From Acidobacteriota bacterium (GTDB taxonomy: Bacteria; Acidobacteriota; Holophagae; Acanthopleuribacterales; Acanthopleuribacteraceae): a DNA stretch of 32,370 bases. The stretch's first letter is position 1. The number at the start of each line of letters is the position of its first letter. The notes below the pieces were generated by a model. That model saw only the letters and a program-made list of their open reading frames with translations. It searched no databases and was not told the DNA's origin. This document shows, in pieces, positions 1 through 6,683 of the stretch. The position numbers were made by a program, and so were the translations under genes. The stretch covers positions 1-32,370 of the forward strand of contig PDUC01000007.1 of NCBI GenBank assembly GCA_002747255.1, written 5' to 3'.

Positions 1-88
1 CGAAATGCAAGCCGGGGTTAACTGGCAATTCACTACTGAAGATGCCAGAATAAAACTAAAACGGCTCTATCCAACATTTAATACGTGA
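1..88 (+). mobile_element. IS630-family transposase, C-terminal end only
   Basis: Reading from base 2, 28 codons run into a TGA at 86-88. The residues include WQFTTEDARIKLKRLYP, which I recognise as the C-terminal signature of IS630-family DDE transposases. The rest of the gene, and the left end of the element, lie outside the window. The 3' terminal inverted repeat should fall within roughly the next 100 bases, but it cannot be identified without the other end. The stop of the neighbouring patatin gene is at 191, so the element inserted just past a chromosomal operon. What is seen is the motif; the family is from memory and no search was run. Confidence 0.7.
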
Positions 89-190
89 CATGACACTAGA
101 CTCCATATTACCAAAGTCCTTTCGACCCGGCATTCCCTTCGCGTGTTTTCTTGCGGTACAATACCCGATCGCGATGGCACGTATGGCGGC

Positions 191-1180
191 TTACAAGGGT
201 TCAACAACCCCGATGGACCTGAGCTGAATGGGTGTGGCTCCCGGTGGCAGTTTAACGCAATTTGCTCTTTTAACCCTTGCCCAAATAGATCTCAACGGCG
301 TTTGCTCTTTTAACAGTCTGCGTATTTCATGGATGTGCTCACGAGCGTAGTTTTCTCCGAGTTCGACAATAGAGTCAACCTGATCGAAACTCGACCAGAA
401 AATGTGATCGACGGGCAGCTTCCATTTAAGCGGAGCCAGTTCAATTTGAATTTGATCAAGCGTCTTTTGAATCGCCGCATAGGATTTAAGAATGATGGTG
501 TAACCCGGTGTTTTATCCTCGGCTATTTCAATTTTATTGGATACATCGATTGCCAGAATCTCTCTAGCCCCGAACTGGATCAGGGGTCGAACTGGAACCT
601 TGTCGATCCAACCGCCGTCCACATAGACATTTCCTCCCTCTTTAACCGGAGGGAAAACGCCCGGAATGGAGCAGGAGGCGAGGATGGCCGATCTCAGAGA
701 GCCTTCCACAAAGATCACTTCCCTTTTAATGCTCAAGTCCAGGCCTGTGGCGTAAAAGGGAATCGCGGTATCTTTGAACTCAGCGTCGGGCACCATTGCG
801 TACATGGCTCCTGCCCATTCCTCAAAGGGAATAACCTGGCCGAACGCAATGGATTTACCCAGCAGGATGCCTCTCTTGATTTTCTGTCTGAAGGTTAAGC
901 CATCTTCATCTGAAGGGGGTATCGATGAGACAGTTGAACTGGCAAAGTGCTCACTTGCAATGTACTTCCTGACAGCTTCTAAAATGATGTCTGTTTGTTT
1001 GTAGAGAGCGAACATGCCCCCGACAAAAGCGCCCATGGAGGAACCGCAAATACTGGCAATGGGAATTTCCTCCTGTTCCAAAACACGCAGCACCCCAATA
1101 TGTGCCAGTCCTCTGGCCGCACCACCGCCTAAACTGAGATGCAAGCCTTTGGCATTCTTTAAGTCAATCCGGAGCGTCAC
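191..1180 (-). CDS. Patatin-like phospholipase (RssA/NTE type)
   Basis: Predicted serine lipase or acyl hydrolase of the bacterial patatin family, probably acting on membrane phospholipids or lysophospholipids. The 329-residue protein has the glycine-rich oxyanion loop GGGAARG (residues 18-24), the nucleophile elbow GSSMG with Ser48, and the second half of the catalytic dyad in DGG at Asp188. The stretch SCSIPGVFPPV (about 169-179) is typical of the RssA/NTE branch. There is no signal peptide, so a cytosolic or peripheral membrane location is inferred. The start is GTG, preceded by a weak GGGTGA. It is the last gene of a three-gene operon, starting three bases past the stop of the zinc-ribbon gene. 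The physiological substrate cannot be told from sequence. Confidence 0.9.
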   Translation of the reverse strand: MTLRIDLKNAKGLHLSLGGGAARGLAHIGVLRVLEQEEIPIASICGSSMGAFVGGMFALYKQTDIILEAVRKYIASEHFASSTVSSIPPSDEDGLTFRQKIKRGILLGKSIAFGQVIPFEEWAGAMYAMVPDAEFKDTAIPFYATGLDLSIKREVIFVEGSLRSAILASCSIPGVFPPVKEGGNVYVDGGWIDKVPVRPLIQFGAREILAIDVSNKIEIAEDKTPGYTIILKSYAAIQKTLDQIQIELAPLKWKLPVDHIFWSSFDQVDSIVELGENYAREHIHEIRRLLKEQTPLRSIWARVKRANCVKLPPGATPIQLRSIGVVEPL

Positions 1181-1183
1181 TTT

Positions 1184-1654
1184 TCACCCGCACTTTTTGG
1201 CTACGTAACTGAGAGCGAGAACAGCAATCAGCAGAAACAGCGTCCAGGGATTTTTAAAAGCGGAATCCGGTTTTTTCCTGCGTCTGATTTTCATAGACTT
1301 TCTATTGAGAATAATCGGGAAACAGACCGGGCAGTATATTTCATCCAGATCCTCTATTTCAAAATCATTTAGCATGTTTTTAGATAGGTGCCCCGAAAAG
1401 GTACGCCAGGTTTGCTGGTGTTGTTCACAAACACCATCGCCGCAGTTGCTGCAGGGTGTATCACTTGAAAAACATGCCCCACAGCCTTCTTTTTCGGGCT
1501 CCGGCGCTGACTGTTCCACAGGCGACTGGACAAGCTGCTGCCGAAACTCCGAAGAACATATTTCACACCGGTAAATTTTAATGCCCGGAACAGGCTGCCT
1601 TTCGGCACGTTTCATTTCAGCTTCGCAAAAGGGACAACTGATTTTAATATTCAT
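1184..1654 (-). CDS. Zinc-ribbon protein with C-terminal membrane anchor
   Basis: Uncharacterised 156-residue protein. Five cysteine pairs of the CxxC type are visible: CPFC near residue 8, CEIC near 30, CGAC near 58, CSNC near 67 and CPVC near 107. They suggest two or more zinc-binding ribbons. A basic stretch (RRRKK, around 123-127) precedes a hydrophobic segment near residues 135-150 that should form a single C-terminal membrane helix, leaving the zinc part in the cytoplasm. The middle part (CGAC through CEQH) looks like a small B-box-like or ring-like cluster. The ATG lies seven bases after the TPR gene stop and follows AGAGAGGG, so the two are translated together. A role as membrane-tethered adaptor is inference only. 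Confidence 0.75.
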   Translation of the reverse strand: MNIKISCPFCEAEMKRAERQPVPGIKIYRCEICSSEFRQQLVQSPVEQSAPEPEKEGCGACFSSDTPCSNCGDGVCEQHQQTWRTFSGHLSKNMLNDFEIEDLDEIYCPVCFPIILNRKSMKIRRRKKPDSAFKNPWTLFLLIAVLALSYVAKKCG

Positions 1655-1661
1655 CCCTCTC

Positions 1662-3200
1662 TTACAGTTCCTCTTTCAAATCCTTTATTTCTTTGTTTGA
1701 TAATCCCAGATTGAGCAGGTGATTGGTAGCGCCGGCAATGGATTTCCCCATTTTGGAGCAAATGATGTAACGCTTACACCATGCATCGATGGCCAGGGCC
1801 TTCCAGTAGGCCTCTTTTTCAGGCTCCACTTCCATGTTCTTTTCATAGAGATAACCCAGATTATTGGCAGCCTTTCTGTTCATGGGATCCTGGAGCAGCC
1901 CTTCCTTGTATGCTGCAATGGCATCTTCATACATGCCACAGCACTCATAGGCTATACCCAGAATATTGCAAATGCTTCCGTTATCGGGCTGCAACTCATA
2001 AGCCGTAATGGCCGCCTTGAGCTGACCGTCATTATCACCTATCAAACGGTGGTACTTGGAAAGCCCGATCCACGGTTCTGGATCGTGCGGATCCAGTTCA
2101 ATGGCATTTTGGAAGTACTTTTTAATGACAGGGCTCTTCTTCTTTTGATGAACATTGATAAAGCCCAATTCCAACCAAGCTCCCACTTGACCGTCATCGA
2201 TGGCCAGGGCGCGTTTGTAGTGCTTTTCTGCGGCGCCATAGCGGCTCTGTTTGGCTGCCAGTCGACCGAGGTTGTAGTAAGCAACAGCGAGTTTAGGCAC
2301 CAGTAACAGACTGTGTTTCAAGTACTGACGAGCCTTGGCATAGTTTTCCTGCTTCATGTACAGATAACCCAGGGCATTGTAGACTTCGGCTTCGATGCGG
2401 TTATCGATATCCAGCATGAGGATCTTCCTGAGTTCCGCAATGGCCAGGTCATCCATATCGCTATCCATGAACGCTTCAGCGAGCAGGAAAAAGTTGCCTG
2501 GATCAAGAGGGTTGATATAGATAGCCTTGCCAAAATACTTAAAGGCTTCATCGAAATGACCTTGTTCGAACAACAGCTCACCCAGCGAGTGACAGGCCCA
2601 AACGAAATGGGGTTCAAAATCCAAAGCCATCAGGAAACAGGATTTCGCACTGCTGTAGTCCAATCTTTCAAGGTGGCACAGACCCTTGAGCCGAACGGCT
2701 CGAGCAGATGGGCCGGGCGCATCGATTGCCCGGTCACAGAGATCGAGACACTTGTCGAAATCTTCACGGGCATGATAGATCTGGGCAAGGACCTCAAAGC
2801 ACCGGCTGTCAACATCAGAGTGGTGTTCATCCTCGATGTCTGCCAGCAATTCATAGGCCAGGTCATCTTTTTCCAGGTAAAAGTAGACCAAGGCTAAATT
2901 GCGTTTTAGCGGTAAGCTTTCGGGTGAGTCTTTGAGAATGCTTTCAATAATCTCAGCTTGTTTTTCCAGTTCGCGATGCTCGTTTAAGCAGGTGGCCAAA
3001 ATACGCTCAAACTCTAAATCACAGCTGGTTGAATGGTAGCGGGCGGCATCGTTGGCATATTCAACCGTCAAATCATGCATGGACCGTATATTCAACTGGT
3101 AGCAAAGTTTAACCGCCAACACCTCATTCTTTGGCTGATTTTCACATTTACTGATTAATATTCTCAATTCGGGGTCAAGCAAATTCAGATTTTTCTTCAT
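1662..3200 (-). CDS. Tetratricopeptide-repeat protein
   Basis: A 512-residue protein made almost wholly of TPR helices, with at least eight units carrying the usual W/L-G-Y-A-F-P spacing (for example around ACHSLGELLFEQGHFDEA and AYYNLGRLAAKQSRYGAA). TPR proteins are protein-protein scaffolds; the partner is unknown. There is no signal peptide or membrane helix, so it is likely cytosolic. The longest frame begins with a TTG at 3236, but the ATG at 3200 has AGAGG eight to nine bases upstream and gives a natural MKKNL start, so 3200 was chosen. It leads an operon with the zinc-ribbon and patatin genes. An extended -10 promoter candidate lies about 60 bases upstream of the start. Confidence 0.9.
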   Translation of the reverse strand: MKKNLNLLDPELRILISKCENQPKNEVLAVKLCYQLNIRSMHDLTVEYANDAARYHSTSCDLEFERILATCLNEHRELEKQAEIIESILKDSPESLPLKRNLALVYFYLEKDDLAYELLADIEDEHHSDVDSRCFEVLAQIYHAREDFDKCLDLCDRAIDAPGPSARAVRLKGLCHLERLDYSSAKSCFLMALDFEPHFVWACHSLGELLFEQGHFDEAFKYFGKAIYINPLDPGNFFLLAEAFMDSDMDDLAIAELRKILMLDIDNRIEAEVYNALGYLYMKQENYAKARQYLKHSLLLVPKLAVAYYNLGRLAAKQSRYGAAEKHYKRALAIDDGQVGAWLELGFINVHQKKKSPVIKKYFQNAIELDPHDPEPWIGLSKYHRLIGDNDGQLKAAITAYELQPDNGSICNILGIAYECCGMYEDAIAAYKEGLLQDPMNRKAANNLGYLYEKNMEVEPEKEAYWKALAIDAWCKRYIICSKMGKSIAGATNHLLNLGLSNKEIKDLKEEL

Positions 3201-3263
3201 ATCTATTACCTCTTTTAAGCTGAGAGTCACCAACAAAGCTCCTTAATCGCTTCTGAATGCCTT

Positions 3264-3272
3264 ATTCTATCA
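3264..3272 (-). promoter_or_regulatory. Candidate extended -10 promoter for the TPR operon
   Basis: On the minus strand the bases read TGATAGAAT: a TG dinucleotide one base ahead of TAGAAT, which matches five of six of the TATAAT consensus. No good -35 is seen, as expected for an extended -10 promoter. Transcription would start near 3257, leaving a leader of about 57 bases before the ATG at 3200. Inference from motif only. Confidence 0.3.
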
Positions 3273-3486
3273 CTTGTTTGCTATTATCGCCATGTTTGAT
3301 GAAATCTTGAAATCCACCTTATCTCGTACAATCGGAATCCCAAAAGATAGAAGTAAGAGAAAGATCAAAAACGATTTCAATTTTGATTTGAATATATTTT
3401 CCTTTCCAGCTGCAGTTCATGGTACAACTAGGGTCACATCTCTCGGTATGGTTGCGATGTGAGATGACCTGTTCAATAAACAGTGG

Positions 3487-4599
3487 ATGGCGACAATGGC
3501 TCTTGATTTTTTATTTAAGAACTCGAAAGAGGAAGAAAAGCCAAAGATTATCGATCAGGCACTGAGTGCAAGAAACCCTGTCTTTCTAACTTCTACCAAC
3601 TATAAACACTCCGGTTTCATACTGGATGTTGAAAATCGGCAAATCTATTTAAGTCACGATCTGTCAAGAGATGAGATCTTCAGATATTTCAAGGGGCGCA
3701 AACTTAAAATTCAGATTTCTTCCAATAACTCGCTATATGAAGGACAAACAAGACTGGCAGGACTTGGCATGAAACGCAATCAACATGCGTTGAAGCTGGA
3801 GTGGCCCAAAAGCCTTCGCAAGAATGACCCGCGCCAATCATTTCGATTGAGTACCATAGGGTTATCGACTTCAGTCAGCTTCTCATGTGACGAAAGTAAT
3901 ATTTTCACAGGAAGATTAATCGATATCTCTATGAAGGGCGCAGGAATTCGGCCCGATGTCAAGTACAACATCAACGACATTAAACTATCTAACGATATCC
4001 CCATTCACACCGATATACGCCTGGAGAACAACTGGTCCATTTCTACCGTATCCAGTGTAAGAAACTTCAACGATGTGAAAATTGGAATTGAATTCGGGGA
4101 GCTGGATAAAAAAACGAAGAAAAATCTTTTCAAATACATTCAGGCCAAACGAAAAGAAGAACAGTACAAAGTACCTGATATTAAACAGCAATTCAAGTCC
4201 GAGGCGGCCGAACGCAAGGATTCATCCAAACCCTGCGCTCTTATTTTTGGTCAGAATGAGTGGCAAATTGAGATTTTGGAAAGAGCTTTAAAAAGGCGCT
4301 TTGAAGTATTGATTTTTCCACTTAAAGTCAGTGACATCCGCACGAGAATCGAACTGGAAAAACCCGATGTGTGTTTTTTAGAAATTGGAATGAACAGCAA
4401 GGAGATCTATCGACGCATGAAAAAAACCATCTCCGTTTTTTCTCACAAAACACCTTTCATGCTCTACACAGAAAACTTGAGTCAAGAGCACTTGAACCTT
4501 TATTTCAGTGGCATGCAGGACGCCATAATCGATCTCAAGGACGCTCAAGCCCTGATGACCTATAAAAAAATTGAAAATTATCTGAAATCCCTACAATGA
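3487..4599 (+). CDS. PilZ-domain c-di-GMP receptor with pseudo-receiver domain
   Basis: A 370-residue cytosolic protein, probably a cyclic-di-GMP effector. Residues about 20-110 resemble the YcgR-type N-terminal barrel. The PilZ domain follows, with both nucleotide-binding motifs intact: RQSFR (RxxxR, residues 116-120) and DISMKG (DxSxxG, 146-151). Residues about 247-370 look like a response-regulator receiver fold, but the acidic pocket at its start is missing. The phospho-acceptor position reads FLEIG, with Glu299 where Asp is normal, so phosphorylation is unlikely. The start is uncertain: ATG 3487 or ATG 3496, neither with a strong Shine-Dalgarno. A 7-bp hairpin (3434-3440 with 3456-3462) lies just upstream. 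The stop overlaps the next gene's start (ATGA). Nearby CheX suggests a link to motility or surface behaviour. Confidence 0.82.
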   Translation: MATMALDFLFKNSKEEEKPKIIDQALSARNPVFLTSTNYKHSGFILDVENRQIYLSHDLSRDEIFRYFKGRKLKIQISSNNSLYEGQTRLAGLGMKRNQHALKLEWPKSLRKNDPRQSFRLSTIGLSTSVSFSCDESNIFTGRLIDISMKGAGIRPDVKYNINDIKLSNDIPIHTDIRLENNWSISTVSSVRNFNDVKIGIEFGELDKKTKKNLFKYIQAKRKEEQYKVPDIKQQFKSEAAERKDSSKPCALIFGQNEWQIEILERALKRRFEVLIFPLKVSDIRTRIELEKPDVCFLEIGMNSKEIYRRMKKTISVFSHKTPFMLYTENLSQEHLNLYFSGMQDAIIDLKDAQALMTYKKIENYLKSLQ

Positions 4600-4961
4600 A
4601 AAAGAAGAAAAAAATAACCTTCGATCAAGGGCCGCTTACACAATCCGCTTTCACTGAATTGGGAACACTCATTTCGCACAAGCAACCTCAAGGTAAAAGC
4701 ACGCAGCAAGCAATCTGTGAATCAAACCCAGCTCAAAAAACCAAAGTCAGTCTGCTTATTCGAGAGGAAAAAAGAAAAGGCCAGAAAAATGTCACCTGCA
4801 TCTATCATCTGGATGAGGATCACAAGAACATCCTGAAAATGATCAAAAAGAAACTGGGTACTGGTGGAACGCTGACAAAAGAGTGCATTTTAGAAATTCA
4901 GGGAAGGAAAAAGAAGGAGCTGGAATCCTTTTTCACTAAACTGAATTATCGCTGCCGATAA
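4596..4961 (+). CDS. YciH/SUI1 (eIF1-like) family protein
   Basis: A 121-residue basic protein. Residues about 49-121 match the SUI1/eIF1 fold found in bacterial YciH: an opening strand KVSLLIREEKRKGQKNVT, then KKLGTGGTL and the ILEIQGRKKKEL stretch (compare LGTGG and IQGD in the family). Bacterial YciH proteins are thought to act on translation initiation fidelity or under stress, but the role is not settled. The first 48 residues are a polar extension without a recognised fold, starting with a run of lysines. The ATG overlaps the TGA of the PilZ gene by four bases, so the two are translationally coupled, which is an unusual partnership. The last codons form a 6-bp hairpin (4946-4961) of unclear meaning. 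Confidence 0.8.
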   Translation: MKKKKKITFDQGPLTQSAFTELGTLISHKQPQGKSTQQAICESNPAQKTKVSLLIREEKRKGQKNVTCIYHLDEDHKNILKMIKKKLGTGGTLTKECILEIQGRKKKELESFFTKLNYRCR

Positions 4962-5091
4962 GGTAATCCTTCTTTTTTTCAAAACAAAAACGACGCTTCA
5001 ACTGGACATCTTCAGTGGGATCGCATTTTTTACGTTTTTATTTAAGTTTTTGCTGCATCCAGTCGAAACAGAGAAAAAGGGGGACATAAAC

Positions 5092-5559
5092 ATGAAAGTT
5101 GAATACATCAACCCATTTATTGAAGCGACCTTAAAGAGCATGGAGATGATGGCTCAAATTTCCGCCACCAGGGCCAATCTTTCCTTAAAAGAAGATTTAA
5201 TTACTACGTTTGACATATCCAGTATCGTCTCCTTAAACGGCCAGATAGAAGGCTCTATTATCGTGTCCATGCCGGCATCGCTGGCATGTAAGCTGGCCAG
5301 CAATATGCTCATGGAAGAAATCACTCAAATCGATGAAAACGTTCAGGACGCCATTGGAGAAATGGGCAACATCATTGTAGGCGATGCCAGAAGAACGCTG
5401 AGGGCCATGAATTTTTCCGTGGATATATCACTGCCCAACATCATCATGGGCAAAGGCCATAAAATCGCAAGAAAACAAAATATTCCGTGTATTGCCATTC
5501 CCTTTACCACAGAGTTCGGCAGTTTTGAGGTCAATGTCGGTCTGAAAGATAATATGTAA
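5092..5559 (+). CDS. cheX: CheX-type chemotaxis phosphatase
   Basis: A 155-residue protein of the CheC/CheX/FliY phosphatase family, which dephosphorylates CheY-P or related receivers. The active-site signature is complete: Glu90 and Asn93 in GEMGN (ExxN), followed 22 residues later by Pro115 in SLPN. There is only one such motif, and the length fits CheX rather than CheC. The longest frame starts at a TTG at 5050, but ATG 5092 has the strong Shine-Dalgarno AAAGGGGG ten bases upstream, so 5092 was chosen. No chemotaxis kinase or receptor lies in the window. It follows the PilZ/YciH pair after about 130 bases and may have its own promoter. An uncoupled CheX of this kind may act on another receiver protein. 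Confidence 0.85.
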   Translation: MKVEYINPFIEATLKSMEMMAQISATRANLSLKEDLITTFDISSIVSLNGQIEGSIIVSMPASLACKLASNMLMEEITQIDENVQDAIGEMGNIIVGDARRTLRAMNFSVDISLPNIIMGKGHKIARKQNIPCIAIPFTTEFGSFEVNVGLKDNM

Positions 5560-5701
5560 ACCGCTGTTCTACCTGCATGGCTCCGTTGAAGGCACCGAGA
5601 TTCTAAAGCGATCAACTGCCGATCAGCAGACAGAAGAGTTTACCTATTCAAACTGAATTCAAACGTTGTACTCCGGGAAGGGTTCCTGCTGTCCTGCGGC
5701 C

Positions 5702-6313
5702 CTATTGTGTTTTATACCCCAACGGCATTTCAAAAACCTCTGATGGTATTGCCGTCTTTTTATTGGAAACCAGGTCAATGCTCATGGAGCCCAATTCTTT
5801 TTTGCCATCGGGCTGGAATACTTTCACAGAAAACGATACGGGTATGCCCTTTGGAACCGTTCCGCCGAAAGCCTTTTCCAGGGCTTGATTGGTCAACAAC
5901 TCGAGCAGACTCTTGCCCTCGTCTGTTTGACTGGTTTTGGAGATCCAGATCGTCAACTCGATGATCCCATCCGGCTGGGTCATTCTGGTTTGATACACAT
6001 CGCAAGAATGAGCACCTTTTCGCTCCACGGGCGGCCATGCTTTTGTAAAGACCACATCTTCGGGATCGGCTTCAAAGGGGACTTCACGAACAGTCGTGTT
6101 CAAGTGATTAACTTCGTATCTTTTCCTCTTGTCCAGATCAATGTAGGTTGAAATCTCATTGCCGATATCGCGTCTTAAATTTGAACCTTCCACCCATATT
6201 TTATAGTAAGTGACAAATCCGGCTTGGCCTGGTTGAGAAGCCTGTTCCAGTTTGTATTCAAAAATGTAACCGCTCCAGACGGTCAAAATCAGGATTTGCG
6301 GGAAAATCATCAT
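5702..6313 (-). CDS. Exported protein, DUF4412/LolA-like
   Basis: A 203-residue protein with a hydrophobic N-terminus (MMIFPQILILTVWSGYIF) that is likely a short signal peptide, although it lacks the usual positive charges. The body is beta-rich, with KIWVEGSNLRRD, then a Y-x-D-x-DKRKRYEVN strand pair. This resembles the DUF4412/outer-membrane lipoprotein-sorting-like families, where an extracted-lipid or metal carrier fold is common. It is the last gene of the RND exporter operon, and such exporters often sit next to a LolA/LppX-like periplasmic carrier, so a shared export role is inferred. GGAGTAGG nine bases before the paired ATGs supports a start at 6313 or 6310. Family assignment is weak. 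Confidence 0.6.
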   Translation of the reverse strand: MMIFPQILILTVWSGYIFEYKLEQASQPGQAGFVTYYKIWVEGSNLRRDIGNEISTYIDLDKRKRYEVNHLNTTVREVPFEADPEDVVFTKAWPPVERKGAHSCDVYQTRMTQPDGIIELTIWISKTSQTDEGKSLLELLTNQALEKAFGGTVPKGIPVSFSVKVFQPDGKKELGSMSIDLVSNKKTAIPSEVFEMPLGYKTQ

Positions 6314-6344
6314 AATCAGCCTACTCCATCTTGTTTATTTAAAC

Positions 6345-6683
6345 TCAAACGAGAAAATCGATCCCCTTTTTAAAAAGATAGGTCAAAGCGATAATTCCAC
6401 CCATCGCAACACCTATCCAGACCAAACAACCCAGATAATGTCTCAGTTGGGGACGCGTGGATTCTGCTGAAAGTTTTGCATTCAGTACGGCATCGTCACT
6501 TAGAGAAGAGGGAGCTGGTTCTCTCTCTTCCGATTCCAGTCGTTGACCATCACTGACTGCTTCTTTACTTGAGTTGTCTGCCTGCAGGAGTTTGAACAGA
6601 TCGTCTTTTTCACCATCTGACAGATTGGCCAGCATCTTTTTCAGTTTTTCTGGGTCTTGTTTCAACTCATCACCTCTTCTCAA
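6345..6683 (-). CDS. Small protein with C-terminal membrane helix
   Basis: Unrecognised protein of up to 112 residues. The first half is charged and helical (KLKKMLANLSDGEKDDLFKL), the middle is a Ser/Glu/Pro-rich linker, and a hydrophobic segment near residues 84-103 should cross the membrane once. The frame opens with TTG at 6683, overlapping the TGA of the exporter gene as TTGA. A second TTG at 6665 has AGAGGTG at better spacing and may be the true start. It sits between the RND exporter and the exported protein, so it may be an accessory subunit; this is guilt by association only. Confidence 0.6.
   Translation of the reverse strand: MRRGDELKQDPEKLKKMLANLSDGEKDDLFKLLQADNSSKEAVSDGQRLESEEREPAPSSLSDDAVLNAKLSAESTRPQLRHYLGCLVWIGVAMGGIIALTYLFKKGIDFLV

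Noticed and set aside
3274-3462. 62-codon frame between the TPR and PilZ genes
   Set aside because: No ribosome site and no protein pattern; it overlaps promoter-like sequence and a hairpin.
4946-4961. Hairpin TTATCG-CTGC-CGATAA as a terminator of the YciH gene
   Set aside because: The T run begins eight bases or more after the stem and the stem is only 6 bp within the coding end.
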